From Nostoc linckia FACHB-104 (GTDB taxonomy: Bacteria; Cyanobacteriota; Cyanobacteriia; Cyanobacteriales; Nostocaceae), in contig NZ_JACJQJ010000001.1 in assembly GCF_014696615.1 (NCBI RefSeq), positions 236,903-300,902 of the forward strand: 64,000 nucleotides of DNA, read 5' to 3'. The position numbers and the translations under genes were made by a program. The notes beneath the pieces were generated by a model. It had not been told where the DNA came from. It ran no database searches and saw only the letters and a list, made by a program, of their open reading frames with translations. Below, in pieces: positions 28,376 through 37,875 of this stretch. How positions within the stretch are numbered: the stretch's first letter is position 1; every line of letters starts with the position of its first letter.

Positions 28376-29296
28376 TTAGTTAATTCTAGCTATGTTAGAA
28401 AAAAACCATAGAACTCCCCCAGCTAGCAACACACAAATAATTCCAGCTAAACCAGCTAGAGGTTTTTTGTGCTTACCAGTCAACCATTCCGATACTTTAT
28501 CTGTGTAAGTAATTAATCCTACTGTGTCTATAGTCGCGATCGCCCATACCCATCCAGCGTGAAGTCCCCAAGCTATACCCAAATTACCGCGATCGGCAAA
28601 TCTGGCTAATACTAGTACCATTCCCATCAGCCACAGCCCAGGGAGTTGGGGGATGGTTTCTTTTTGTTCCCAGACTAAGTGCAGTAGGGCAAAAATTAAG
28701 CTAGAAATTATCGCTGCTAACCAAATTGGGTATTCTCTTGCTAATTCCGTTAAGAGGAAGCCGCGAAAAACTAACTCTTCTATGGCACCAACTAATAAAG
28801 CTACCAATAAGATTGGTATTAAGTTGGGTAAAATCAACTGGAAATTTGATTCTTGCCATTTACACCAACCTAGCCAAAATTGACCGATAAATACAATAGT
28901 TAAGCTCATAACTCCTAAGCTAAAGCCTAAAAGTAAAGAACTTAAAATTGAAATATTAGCAACCAAGCCGTAATCAGAGAGCGATCGCAATCCAAGCGAA
29001 CTAATTCCCCAGATAATTAGCGGGGCTAATAGATAAAGGGGTATCAATAAGGGCAACTTTTGTTCTGGCTGTAAAGTTTTTTGAGGTTGCCATTTGAGTG
29101 CGATCGCTATCCCTGCTGCTATAGGTAACCAACACCCTACCCAAGCAATAAAAAAAGCCATCACTACAAATATTACTGATGCATTTTGGAAAAATGCCAG
29201 TACTTTGTCGGCTGATGGCGTTATCAATGTTATTAAAATAGGCACAAAAAACACGACTAACTTTTTGCAACAATAGATTTCTTGGTGATTATTCAA
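28376..29296 (-). CDS. CPBP family intramembrane protease (CAAX/Abi type)
   Basis: A 306-residue integral membrane protein with about eight hydrophobic segments. The CPBP motifs are present: EELVFRGFL (Glu-Glu and Arg) and, one helix later, FALLHLVWE with the conserved His. Family members are glutamic intramembrane proteases that act on prenylated or small membrane proteins; the cyanobacterial substrates are mostly unknown. The frame opens with TTG at 29296 and a GTG at codon 14 is an alternative, so the start is uncertain. Confidence 0.85.
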   Translation of the reverse strand: MNNHQEIYCCKKLVVFFVPILITLITPSADKVLAFFQNASVIFVVMAFFIAWVGCWLPIAAGIAIALKWQPQKTLQPEQKLPLLIPLYLLAPLIIWGISSLGLRSLSDYGLVANISILSSLLLGFSLGVMSLTIVFIGQFWLGWCKWQESNFQLILPNLIPILLVALLVGAIEELVFRGFLLTELAREYPIWLAAIISSLIFALLHLVWEQKETIPQLPGLWLMGMVLVLARFADRGNLGIAWGLHAGWVWAIATIDTVGLITYTDKVSEWLTGKHKKPLAGLAGIICVLLAGGVLWFFSNIARIN

Positions 29297-29649
29297 GACT
29301 CTACTAAAGTTAGTGACTTATGCAAGAGGTCAAATCGTATTTTTATCGATGACAAAATTGTCAATCAATTTTGATTTTTAGATTTTAGATTGGCCCCATA
29401 GCATCAATATTGGGCTGGGCGAAGCCATGAGCAATTTTAGATTGGTTCCACGTATTTTACTACTCGTAAAGCGAGTATAAGTACGTTTGTCTGCACCATG
29501 ATTAAACTTCGGAAGCAGGAATCTTCAATTCCATTTCCAAAAATTTAAAATCTAAAATTATCGGTTAAACTACAGCCAACTCGCGGCTGTAGTCGTAGAG
29601 ATAAGTCATCCAGTATTTACTTTCAACCCACCTCTATCATTAGTACCGC
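29297..29649. other. 353-base gap with ATTTTAGATT repeats
   Basis: No gene. Several short ATTTTAGATTGG-like repeats occur near 29372-29440. A hairpin that could terminate the AbrB gene transcript is listed separately. Confidence 0.4.
29569..29593 (-). terminator. Terminator-like hairpin after the AbrB gene
   Basis: Perfect 9-base arms ACTACAGCC and GGCTGTAGT with a 7-base loop, followed on the minus strand by TTTAACC. It lies about 60 bases beyond the AbrB-family stop codon. Confidence 0.5.
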
Positions 29650-30096
29650 TTATTCTTCGTCTTCGTCTTCTAAATCTTCATCATCTAAGTCATCAACATC
29701 CAAATCTGTCTGGGTTAATTTTTTGTCACTTTCACCAAGTTGAATCAAGTGAATATGCTTGTAGCCCAGTCTAATTTCAAATTCATCACCTGGCTTTAAG
29801 CCCATTGCTTTGGTGTATGTAGCACCAATCACAATCTGACCATTTTGATGAACGCTAACACGGTATGTCGGTTCGCGACCACGTCCATCTTTGGGTGCTT
29901 CTGGGCTTAATGGAATTCCTCTAGCCGATAGCAAAGCATCATAAAAATCAGTGAGATTTACACGAACCTGATTATTCTTGGTGACAGTGTAATAGCCGCA
30001 CTGCTTCGCTCTTTCTCTGCGTGGTAAATTGGAAAGTTCTTTTACTTTAGCAAGCAATGCTTTTCCGGTTAATGGCGCGGTTGCAGTTTCAGTCAT
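29650..30096 (-). CDS. Cyanobacterial AbrB-family transcription regulator (cyAbrB)
   Basis: A 148-residue protein from the ATG at 30096 (MTETATAPLTGKALL); a TTG three codons upstream is less likely. The N-terminal half contains the cyAbrB-specific LPRRERAKQCGYYT segment. The AbrB DNA-binding domain sits C-terminally (TYRVSVHQNGQIVIGATYTK ... GDEFEI) rather than N-terminally as in Bacillus. The tail is very acidic (Asp/Glu repeats). The family includes CalA and CalB, which modulate nitrogen, hydrogenase and stress genes; I cannot tell which paralogue this is. It has a long upstream region shared with the divergent sdhB gene. Confidence 0.9.
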   Translation of the reverse strand: MTETATAPLTGKALLAKVKELSNLPRRERAKQCGYYTVTKNNQVRVNLTDFYDALLSARGIPLSPEAPKDGRGREPTYRVSVHQNGQIVIGATYTKAMGLKPGDEFEIRLGYKHIHLIQLGESDKKLTQTDLDVDDLDDEDLEDEDEE

Positions 30097-31708
30097 TATG
30101 CTCAAAATTTCCTTACTTTCTCCAAACTAAATAAACGATCTCGTCTTGTGCCAGCATTTAGCTTTTTAGCATCTGCACAGAGCAACTCTTGACCCTAAGG
30201 TGAGGGTACATTCCTGCTGATAGAGGGAAGCTATAGCGCCTCTATTATGGTTGTCCACAACAGATGAAGTTTCATGGTAATCACAGGTATTAATTTCGGT
30301 GATTTTACGTCAGTTTTAACCATGATTCGCCAAGGAAAATAGAATTATTTTTTCTTTTGGCGCTACTTTAGCGGCGTAACTTTCAGCCACCTTTACAAAT
30401 TATGTGAGTTCTACGGCAAATAAGTCGTAGACCAAGAAATTGCAGGTTCTCCACTTTCAATGCTGGCCTTTCTTACTTTTGAGTTAGAAGGTTTATCCTA
30501 CTACTACTCTAGAGCTTTGAACAGCATGGGATTTGAATATGGTCATACAGGCCTACACCCTTTAGTCCTGCTAGTAGAGACATGAATTTTCTTGTCTCTA
30601 CATTACAAAATAAACAAAGCAGTAGTAGCCGCGCTTGTACGGCTATTGATACTGGTTTTGTTACTTCGTAATTTTATATTAAATACTAGCATGGACTAAT
30701 AATAGCAAAATAGTTGTTTTATTTTGAATTAAATTTAACTGGTAAACTTTTATTTAAATGTACTAGCTTAGGCAAGTAAAAAACGATGATGATTTTTCTC
30801 GGGTTTGATTGCGGTAGTGAGTATTGCCACCGTGCATTTATCAAAATTCCTCTAATTTAGACTGAGAGATTTGACGCGTGAGTTAAATCTAAGATTGGCT
30901 TGATTGAGAGGAGTAAAAAATCCATAAGGATTTCCGTCCCATTGATAGCCAACAGACAAAAAGCGGATAGAGGATTCTCTAGGTCTATCTGTGGGAAGAA
31001 TGAATTTTTCTACATCTGTCTAGTGCATTATTGCCAGTACTAGATTTTAATTAGCGCTTTAACACTTCTATATAAACAAAATGTGCCATTTTAGAAGCAC
31101 TTGAGGTATCCTCCCAATCAAGACTTGATGCGGTTAACATCAGGATGTAGTGCTACCCTAAGGTAGATTTAATTTATCTATTTTTACTCTTGAGCCAATT
31201 TTCAGGTATCGTTCTCTGACTAACCCTTTTTCACCTATACTGCCCAACAGGTCAATTAAATGTAAAGTAGCAATTACGTTTTTTGATGTTAGGTCAAGAG
31301 TAAGACACAAATGTAGCCTGCTGTGCGTCTAGGGCTAAAATTTTAATGCTAATCCTGAAACTACTACCGCGCGGAATTTCAAATTTATCTGGAAAACTCT
31401 ACTAGGTCAAGCAGAGTTAGCAACATAGTTCAAATTTGGGAAGCTTACCCAAGATAGTGGCTCATCCTCGAAACTTTTTAGCAAATTCAACTTCCAAAAA
31501 CTTTACATCATGTAGCTTGAGACTAGTTTTTGGGAGGTACTCTATTCCGCATCTGTGTACTAGAATTATTAAGTTTTCAATCATCAGTCTATTAACAGCT
31601 AGCCTGGAATAAAGAGCAAAAAGAGTATAGCCCATTTTTCGGAGTAACCAGCCTGTAGTGATGAATTTTCAGGCGGGTATGATAATTTCAAAATTTTGGT
31701 TGGTACTA
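30097..31708. other. 1.6-kb divergent gap between cyAbrB and sdhB
   Basis: The longest gap in the window. No coding frame with a plausible protein, tRNA or known RNA signature was recognised. It must contain the promoters of the AbrB gene (left) and sdhB (right). A perfect 9-base-arm hairpin (GTAGAGACA / TGTCTCTAC) lies at 30574-30601. The length and absence of repeats make it a candidate for an unrecognised small RNA or short protein. Confidence 0.5.
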
Positions 31709-32716
31709 ATGGAAATTCTATTTAAGGTCATTCGACAGCAAGAAAATTCCTCCCCTATTGTAAAAACTTACCTGTTGGAGGTGGAACCTGGCAATACAAT
31801 CTTGGATTGTCTTAATCGCATTAAGTGGGAACAAGATGGAACATTAGCATTCCGTAAAAATTGTCGCAATACGATTTGTGGTAGTTGCGCTATGCGAATC
31901 AATGGCAGATCGGCTTTGGCTTGTAAAGAAAATGTTGGTAGTGAAATTGCCAGATTAGAAAAAATTCCATCCCCAGAAAGAGAAGCAAATGCAATTCCAG
32001 AAATCACGATCGCACCACTTGGTAATATGCCCGTAATTAAGGATTTAGTGGTGGATATGGGCAGTTTTTGGAATAACTTAGAAGCGGTAACTCCTTATGT
32101 GAGTACAGCAGCACGACAAGTTCCAGAAAGAGAATTTTTGCAAACACCACAAGAGCGATCGCTTCTCGATCAAACAGGTAATTGTATTATGTGCGGAGCT
32201 TGCTACTCGGAATGCAATGCTCGTGAAGTTAATCCCGATTTTGTTGGGCCCCATGCCCTAGCCAAAGCTTACCGCATGGTCGCAGACTCACGCGACCAAA
32301 CAACCGAAACTCGCTTAGAAAATTACAACGAAGGTACTAAAGGAGTGTGGGGTTGTACCCGTTGTTTGTATTGTGATGCAGTTTGCCCAATGGAAGTAGC
32401 ACCATTAGAGCAAATCACTAAAATTAAACAAGAAATACTCGCTCGTAAACAAGCCGATGCTAGTCGTTCAATTCGCCACCGCAAAGTCTTAATTGACCTA
32501 GTAAAAGCAGGCGGCTGGATTGATGAACGTCAATTTGGTATACAAGTTGTCGGTAATTATTTTCGTGATTTACAAGGATTGCTCAGTTTAGCGCCCCTCG
32601 GTTTGCGGATGATTGCTAGAGGTAAATTCCCCCTTTCCTTTGAATCTTCCGAAGGTACCCAACAAGTGCGATCGCTAATTGAATCTGTGCAAGAGGAAGT
32701 AGGGGCTAGGGAGTAG
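31709..32716 (+). CDS. sdhB: Succinate dehydrogenase/fumarate reductase iron-sulphur subunit
   Basis: About 335 residues from the ATG at 31709 (MEILFKVIRQ); an ATG at 31658 would add 17 residues with no family match. The 2Fe-2S ligands are Cys52, 57, 60 and 72. The two C-terminal cluster motifs are CIMCGACYSEC (159-169) and CTRCLYCDAVC (216-226). The protein passes electrons from succinate oxidation to plastoquinone in the thylakoid membrane. It is longer than the E. coli subunit (238) because of a C-terminal extension (about 235-335), as cyanobacterial forms are. No flavoprotein subunit is adjacent, which is normal in cyanobacteria where the sdh genes are scattered. Confidence 0.93.
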   Translation: MEILFKVIRQQENSSPIVKTYLLEVEPGNTILDCLNRIKWEQDGTLAFRKNCRNTICGSCAMRINGRSALACKENVGSEIARLEKIPSPEREANAIPEITIAPLGNMPVIKDLVVDMGSFWNNLEAVTPYVSTAARQVPEREFLQTPQERSLLDQTGNCIMCGACYSECNAREVNPDFVGPHALAKAYRMVADSRDQTTETRLENYNEGTKGVWGCTRCLYCDAVCPMEVAPLEQITKIKQEILARKQADASRSIRHRKVLIDLVKAGGWIDERQFGIQVVGNYFRDLQGLLSLAPLGLRMIARGKFPLSFESSEGTQQVRSLIESVQEEVGARE

Positions 32717-32859
32717 GGATTGGGGAACTCGGGGCCCCCTCTGGGGATAAGGGGTAATGGGGACTTGGCAAGGTAGGGAGCAGGGGGAAATTGTTAATTC
32801 CAATTACCAATTACCAATTACCCAATGACAAATGACTAAGGACACCCCTAACCATTTAC

Positions 32860-33384
32860 CTACCTTGGATCTTGAGGTATGTTTAGCGGTTGTCCAAAAC
32901 GGTCATAGACTAAAATATCCCACTGCCCATTATTACTGGATTCAAAAGCAATCCTAGTACCATCAGCGCTAATTGTGGGATTGCGGACTTCTGCTTGCAG
33001 ATTTGTAGTTAAATTCCGCAATTGGCGTGTTTCCCGGTCGTAAAGGACAATAGCCGATCGCCCTTGACGACTGGCCCCAAAAACTACATAACGGCCATCC
33101 TCAGAAACACTGGGATGAGAAGCAATGGTATCTAAGGAATTTAAACCTGGTAAATCAACCAAATTGCCCGTTATCCGATCAAATAAGTAAACATCTTGAC
33201 TGCCTCTTCTATCAGTAGTAAACACAATATATCTACCAGCAATTTGAGGATTTAATTCAGAGGCTAAACTGTTGAGACTACGACCCCCAGGATCAAACGG
33301 ATAACTTAAAAGGCGTGGGTAGCCAAAACAACCAGTCAAAAGACTTGAGCAAGCAAATATTGAGATAAAAATAGAGCGTTTCAT
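32860..33384 (-). CDS. TolB-like beta-propeller lipoprotein (first of a pair)
   Basis: A 174-residue protein with a lipoprotein signal: a hydrophobic N-terminus and LLTGC with Cys at about residue 19. The rest consists of about three WD40-like (PD40) repeats marked by GRYIVFTTDRRGSQDVYLFD, GRYVVFGASRQGRSAIVLYD and GTRIAFESSNNGQWDILVYD. Three blades are too few for a closed propeller, so it may form dimers or act with its paralogue 137 bases upstream. Probable periplasmic or outer-membrane-facing lipoprotein; function unknown. Confidence 0.8.
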   Translation of the reverse strand: MKRSIFISIFACSSLLTGCFGYPRLLSYPFDPGGRSLNSLASELNPQIAGRYIVFTTDRRGSQDVYLFDRITGNLVDLPGLNSLDTIASHPSVSEDGRYVVFGASRQGRSAIVLYDRETRQLRNLTTNLQAEVRNPTISADGTRIAFESSNNGQWDILVYDRFGQPLNIPQDPR

Positions 33385-33520
33385 AATATTTAATTGCGCT
33401 GCTGGGGCTAGCTCACAAATTTTCTTTAATCCCCTTGATGATTTTAAAGAAGCTAGTCAGAAAATTATAAATAGATTTATAAGGCGAAAGTCTGCGATCG
33501 CTTTTTCTAGCCCCTAACCC

Positions 33521-34087
33521 CTATTGAGAATTAGGCGGTGCGACTGTTGCACCACTGGGAATATCCAATTCAATATTTGGCCCCCGGTCTAGGACTTCAA
33601 CGTCCCACTGACCGCGGCTGGCGGTTTCAAATACAACATAACGCCCGTCTGGGCTGATCCCAGGTTTTCTCACCCAGCCGCGATAGACTGGTGTGAGGAT
33701 TTGTGATTGTTGAGTAGCGCGATCGTAAAGTGCTACTACTGGTCTGCCTTGGTCACTAGTGAGGTATACAATGTAGCGCCCTGTATAGCTCAAGCTAGGA
33801 CTTTCGGCAATAGTCTCCGGTCGGTTTAAGCCTGGGGTGCGAATAAAACTTTGATTTTGTAAGTCGTAAATTAAAATTTGGTGACTACCGTTACGATTGG
33901 AGACAAACGCTAAAAAGCGCCCATTTCCACTCAAAGTCGGTTGCTCCTCTGTAGAACGACTGTTGAGGGACGTAGGCCCAAGGGGAATATCACTAGAACT
34001 ACAAGATACAAGCACACTTGCCAAGCTAAAAACTAGGCTCCAATGAATAGGTCGTTGGAGCCAAAATCCCGGTGTAAATTTTTTCAC
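33521..34087 (-). CDS. TolB-like beta-propeller lipoprotein (second of a pair)
   Basis: A 188-residue paralogue of the gene downstream. The lipobox is VLVSC (Cys about residue 29). PD40 repeats are GRFLAFVSNRNGSHQILIYD, GRYIVYLTSDQGRPVVALYD and GRYVVFETASRGQWDVEVLD. The start is a GTG at 34087 with GAGG overlapping it. It lies 29 bases downstream of ycf66 and is probably transcribed with it and with its paralogue. As with the neighbour, only three blades are visible. Confidence 0.8.
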   Translation of the reverse strand: MKKFTPGFWLQRPIHWSLVFSLASVLVSCSSSDIPLGPTSLNSRSTEEQPTLSGNGRFLAFVSNRNGSHQILIYDLQNQSFIRTPGLNRPETIAESPSLSYTGRYIVYLTSDQGRPVVALYDRATQQSQILTPVYRGWVRKPGISPDGRYVVFETASRGQWDVEVLDRGPNIELDIPSGATVAPPNSQ

Positions 34088-34116
34088 CTCAACTATTTTC
34101 CATCGCCCTGACTATT

Positions 34117-35025
34117 TTAGATATCATCAAAATTGGTCGAATTATCAGAATCATCATCTGTTCTTCCAATTGGTTTGTATTCTACATAATCAGTTGGTAT
34201 TGCCTCATCATCTTCACGCTCTCTGCGAGCTGGTGAATCATTAACTGGACGACGCTTCCTTGGTCTGGGGGTAACATCTTCATCCCGAATTTCTGGACGC
34301 TGCGGCGTGTTATTACCACGGCGAGAAGGTTTTCTAACTTCACTTCCCGAACTGTCCCAATCATCAACTTCTCTAGAAGCAGAACCCCAACTTTCGTCAT
34401 CCAATCTATCTGAAGGACGGCTCCCAGAACGCCCGGAACTGCGGCGACGGCTTTTTTCCCCTGAGTCCGGTCTTTCATTACTGCTAGGGCGTTCTGAACG
34501 GCGAGGAGATTGATCTGCGTAATAATCATCTCGAGAAGAGCGATCGTCTCTACTAGCACGAATTCGGGGACGCACAGGGCGTTCCTCTTCCTCATAAGGC
34601 AATGGATCTAAATCATCATCCACCTCAGCTTGATATCCCCGTCGCCGCTTTTCATAGGAATATTTATTGCTTACCTCTCGCTCTTCATCCACAATTGGAG
34701 TATTGCGCTTGGCTTGCTGAGTAGCAATACTACGTAAGCGAATACTTTCAACCGCAAAAAATACAGTTGTGCCGACTAAAAGTAGCTGACCAAATTGCAA
34801 AATTGGGTCTAATCGCCAACCTTGGAAAATTAAAATAAAGCCACAAAGTAAGCCTACCGCTGCAAAAAAGATATCTTGATCTCGTGACAGTTCGGGACGC
34901 ACAGTCCGCAGAAAATACAGTGCTGCCCCAGCCACAGCCAGGAAAATTCCTAGAATACTGGCTGAGTTTGTCCCAAAATTTACCTGAGCCAGAATACTGG
35001 CTGAGTTCAGCCCAAAATTTATCAT
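34117..35025 (-). CDS. ycf66: Ycf66 family protein
   Basis: A 302-residue protein. The N-terminal ~95 residues contain three hydrophobic segments and the Ycf66 signature (NFGTNSASILGIFLAVAGAA, FLRTVRPELSRDQD). The rest is a long disordered tail rich in Arg, Asp, Ser and Pro. Ycf66 is found in cyanobacteria and some plastids and its function is not known. Oddly, the family start is present twice: the NSASIL segment occurs as a tandem 13-residue duplication at residues 1-27, from a 39-base repeat in the DNA (34952-35021). psbX lies upstream on the same strand, a conserved neighbourhood. Confidence 0.88.
   Translation of the reverse strand: MINFGLNSASILAQVNFGTNSASILGIFLAVAGAALYFLRTVRPELSRDQDIFFAAVGLLCGFILIFQGWRLDPILQFGQLLLVGTTVFFAVESIRLRSIATQQAKRNTPIVDEEREVSNKYSYEKRRRGYQAEVDDDLDPLPYEEEERPVRPRIRASRDDRSSRDDYYADQSPRRSERPSSNERPDSGEKSRRRSSGRSGSRPSDRLDDESWGSASREVDDWDSSGSEVRKPSRRGNNTPQRPEIRDEDVTPRPRKRRPVNDSPARREREDDEAIPTDYVEYKPIGRTDDDSDNSTNFDDI
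34952..35021. repeat. 39-base tandem duplication at the ycf66 start
   Basis: Two copies of a 31-base match (beginning AGAATACTGGCTGAGTT on the plus strand) spaced exactly 39 bases, so the reading frame is preserved. It encodes the doubled FGxNSASIL segment at the N-terminus of Ycf66. Confidence 0.85.
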
Positions 35026-35277
35026 TGCTATTTTTCCAATATCAAATCTATGTTAGCGAGTCACAATTAAAATCACTACTCTAATCAAGAACAATATATT
35101 TAAGCTTCAAAGCCACTGGTAAAGAAGCTTTGAAGCTATCCACCGAAAGCTAAAAAATTTTTTGTCTGTCAGCTAAGTATACCTTGTCCTTTGTAAGAGG
35201 AATTGCTGCTCTTGGTGCAATCAGGTAAATAGCCAACAGACAAAGGTTTATGAGAGTCAAGCTGACCCCCGCCAAGA

Positions 35278-35397
35278 TTATGAACGTTGGATTTTATCTT
35301 TTTGGCTAATGAAAATCAAACCAACTGTCGCAGGAATAACGACAATCACAGTACCCCAAAACAGACTCCAAAGAAAATTTGCTAAAGCAGGTGTCAT
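35278..35397 (-). CDS. psbX: Photosystem II protein PsbX
   Basis: A 39-residue single-helix membrane protein. It begins MTPALANFLWSLFWG, continues through one hydrophobic helix (VIVVIPATVGLIFI) and ends SQKDKIQRS, which is the conserved PsbX pattern. The subunit sits beside cytochrome b559 in photosystem II and influences QB-site function. Translation starts at the ATG at 35397, preceded by GGTTGAGA. The next gene downstream is ycf66, 252 bases away. Confidence 0.95.
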   Translation of the reverse strand: MTPALANFLWSLFWGTVIVVIPATVGLIFISQKDKIQRS

Positions 35398-35655
35398 AGT
35401 TCTCAACCTTTTTTTACACACTTCATCATAATTCTAATAGTGTATTACTTCCTTGAGAAGCATCACAATCATCAGCTATAAAAGGACAACTACCCTGATA
35501 AATAATTAAGTTGAAGGCTGCTGGTTATTTGCTTTTCCATATCTAAGAGGAAGTAACAGCATTTGGTTAAAATTATAGAGAGTGGTTTACAAAGCTTAAA
35601 ATTTTTGCAATCTCGCCTAGTTTGTTTCTGCGTTCACAGATAGTACTTCACACTA

Positions 35656-35949
35656 ATGACTGTTGTTAACCTAACTACTTGGATTCTCAATCCTTTATTG
35701 GGATTGATGATATTTTTGTTCATTTTTCGCATCATTCTCACTTGGTATCCGCAAGTGGATCTAAATCGGTTCCCTACTAATCTCATAGCTTGGCCCACTG
35801 AACCTTTTTTAGCTTTGTTGCGAAAACTAGTCCCACCCATTGGTGGAGTAGATATTACACCCATTATTTGGGTTGGTATTTTCAGTTTGCTACGAGAAAT
35901 TCTACTTGGTCAGCAAGGATTACTGACCATGATGTCTCATGTAAGTTAG
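35656..35949 (+). CDS. YggT family membrane protein (Ycf19-like)
   Basis: A 97-residue protein with two hydrophobic segments and the family motif WYPQVDLNRFPTNLIAWPTEPFLALLRKLVPPIGGVDITP. YggT/Ycf19 proteins occur in all cyanobacteria and plastids and are linked to division-plane or thylakoid nucleoid organisation in some species; the molecular role is unclear. It is divergent from psbX with 258 bases between them. Confidence 0.9.
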   Translation: MTVVNLTTWILNPLLGLMIFLFIFRIILTWYPQVDLNRFPTNLIAWPTEPFLALLRKLVPPIGGVDITPIIWVGIFSLLREILLGQQGLLTMMSHVS

Positions 35950-36076
35950 GGAATTGGGCATGGGGCATGGGGCATTGGGAGTGCTGAGTCCGGAGTAAAG
36001 AATTATTCCCCTTGTCCCCCACCCTACGGGAAGCCGCTGCGCGTCTACATCTCCCTCATCCCCAGTCCCCAATCCC

Positions 36077-37420
36077 TTACCCGTTCAACTCCTGCACAAA
36101 ATTGGTGTAAACATTACCCTGCAAGAACTGTGGGTTTTCCATAATTTTTTGATGAAACCCAATAGTGGTAGGCAATCCCGTAATGGCGCATTCCCGTAAT
36201 GCCCGTTTCATGCGGGTAATGGCAGTGGGACGATCTGGCCCCCAAACAATTAACTTGCCAATTAGCGAGTCGTAGTAGGGGGGAATTTGGTAATCGGTGT
36301 AAACATGGGAATCAATCCGCACGCCAGGCCCACCGGGGGGAAGATAGCCGCTAATACGTCCAGGTGAAGGGCGGAAGTCGTGATCGGGATCTTCGGCGTT
36401 AATTCGGCATTCAATTGCATGACCTTTTAAAACTACTTGGTCTTGAGTCAGCTTCAGCCTTTCGCCTTGTGCAATCCGGATTTGTTCGGCAACCAAGTCT
36501 ACTCCAGTAATCATCTCGGTGACAGGATGCTCCACCTGAATCCGGGTGTTCATTTCCATAAAGTAGAATTTACCAGATCTATCTAGAAGAAATTCGATAG
36601 TACCTGCCCCAGTGTAGTTAATAAACTGGGCCGCTTTTACGGCAGCCTGACCCATTTTATCTCGCAGGTCTGAATCGAGCGCGGGGCTGGGGGCTTCTTC
36701 TAAAAGCTTTTGATTTCGGCGTTGAATCGAGCAATCCCGTTCGCCTAAGTGGATAACGTTGCCGTAATTATCCGCCAAAATTTGAAACTCAATGTGGCGT
36801 GGACGCTCAATAAATTTTTCTATATAAACGCCAGAATTACCAAAAGCTGCACCCGCTTCCCCTTGAGCAGCCAAGAAGAGTTTAATAAATTCGCTTTCAG
36901 AACGTACTAAACGCATACCCCGGCCACCGCCACCTGCTGTGGCTTTAATCATGACTGGATAGCCAATGTCTTTGGCAAGTGCTAATCCTTCTTGCTCAGA
37001 TTCGACTAACCCATCACTACCAGGTACTGTAGGTACCCCAGCCTTGTACATCGTTTCTTTGGCAGTAGATTTATCTCCCATCAAGCGTATAGCTTCGGGA
37101 GTTGGGCCAATAAAAGCAATATGATGATCGGCACAAATTTCTGCAAAGCGGGCATTTTCTGCTAAAAAGCCATATCCAGGATGAATGGCGCTGGCATTAC
37201 GTGTTAAGGCGGCAGCAATAATATTGGGGATATTCAAATAACTTTTACTGCTGGCGGGTTCGCCAATGCAAACCGCTTCATCGGCAAGTTGGACATGTAA
37301 AGCGTTACGATCAACAGTGGAGTGAACAGCAACTGTCGCAATTCCCATTTCTTCACAGGCGCGGAGAATGCGAAGGGCGATTTCTCCCCGATTGGCAATT
37401 AATATTTTGTCAAACTTCAT
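36077..37420 (-). CDS. accC: Acetyl-CoA carboxylase biotin carboxylase subunit
   Basis: A 447-residue ATP-grasp enzyme that carboxylates the biotin on AccB in the first step of fatty acid synthesis. Landmarks are the [15 protein letters not shown] start, [24 protein letters not shown] (ATP-grasp Gly-rich loop), [13 protein letters not shown], the [14 protein letters not shown] catalytic stretch and [13 protein letters not shown]. Length is standard. It is transcribed alone; in cyanobacteria the acc subunits are at separate loci. Confidence 0.97.
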   Translation of the reverse strand: MKFDKILIANRGEIALRILRACEEMGIATVAVHSTVDRNALHVQLADEAVCIGEPASSKSYLNIPNIIAAALTRNASAIHPGYGFLAENARFAEICADHHIAFIGPTPEAIRLMGDKSTAKETMYKAGVPTVPGSDGLVESEQEGLALAKDIGYPVMIKATAGGGGRGMRLVRSESEFIKLFLAAQGEAGAAFGNSGVYIEKFIERPRHIEFQILADNYGNVIHLGERDCSIQRRNQKLLEEAPSPALDSDLRDKMGQAAVKAAQFINYTGAGTIEFLLDRSGKFYFMEMNTRIQVEHPVTEMITGVDLVAEQIRIAQGERLKLTQDQVVLKGHAIECRINAEDPDHDFRPSPGRISGYLPPGGPGVRIDSHVYTDYQIPPYYDSLIGKLIVWGPDRPTAITRMKRALRECAITGLPTTIGFHQKIMENPQFLQGNVYTNFVQELNG

Positions 37421-37794
37421 TTTCTAGTTTCGAGATCAGTACCAGTAGATTGACATTCTCTCCCATTCAACTTGCAACAATGCTTTCCGCCTTATTTCAA
37501 ATTATGACAGGAGATTCCCCAACCTCCTCCAAGAAGAATCTATCAGCCCTTAGGCAGTCTCCTAAAGGCTAGGATTTGGCTGAGAACGCCTACGGGGGTT
37601 TAACTAGATTAACAATATTCCTATTGTTAGTCTCCTGCTGCATTTACCCTAAATTAGGGTTTTACAAGCGTACTTTGTACCCCACGTTGGCATACCCCTT
37701 TTAATATCTCTTGTGAAGTGACTATATTTCTGTCAGTCTAGTATCCACTAGCAGAAAATTTATGCTATATTCTATTTTCAGTGATAAAAACCGT
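37421..37794. other. 374-base gap upstream of accC and the tRNA
   Basis: No gene. It holds the divergent promoters of accC and tRNA-Leu. A short imperfect hairpin is possible around 37541-37570 (GCCTTTAGGAGAC-like arms); I would not call it a terminator. Confidence 0.35.
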
Positions 37795-37875
37795 GCGGAT
37801 GTGGCGGAATTGGTATACGCGCACGCTTGAGGTGCGTGTGGCTTTGCCTTGCGAGTTCGAGTCTCGCCATCCGCA
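37795..37875 (+). tRNA. tRNA-Leu (GAG anticodon)
   Basis: An 81-base tRNA with acceptor stem GCGGATG/CATCCGC and discriminator A. The anticodon arm is CACGC-TTGAGGT-GCGTG, giving anticodon GAG; a long variable arm (TGGCTTTGCCT region) is typical of leucine tRNAs, and the T arm is GCGAG-TTCGAGT-CTCGC. The 3' CCA is not encoded. A T-run follows directly (37876-37880). Confidence 0.97.

Noticed and set aside
32860..33384. Truncated TolB protein
   Set aside because: The lipobox, three repeats and stop are intact and the upstream paralogue has the same length, so it is a short family rather than a broken TolB.
34182..34595. 137-codon frame within ycf66 in another frame of the same strand
   Set aside because: It arises from the compositionally biased disordered tail of Ycf66.
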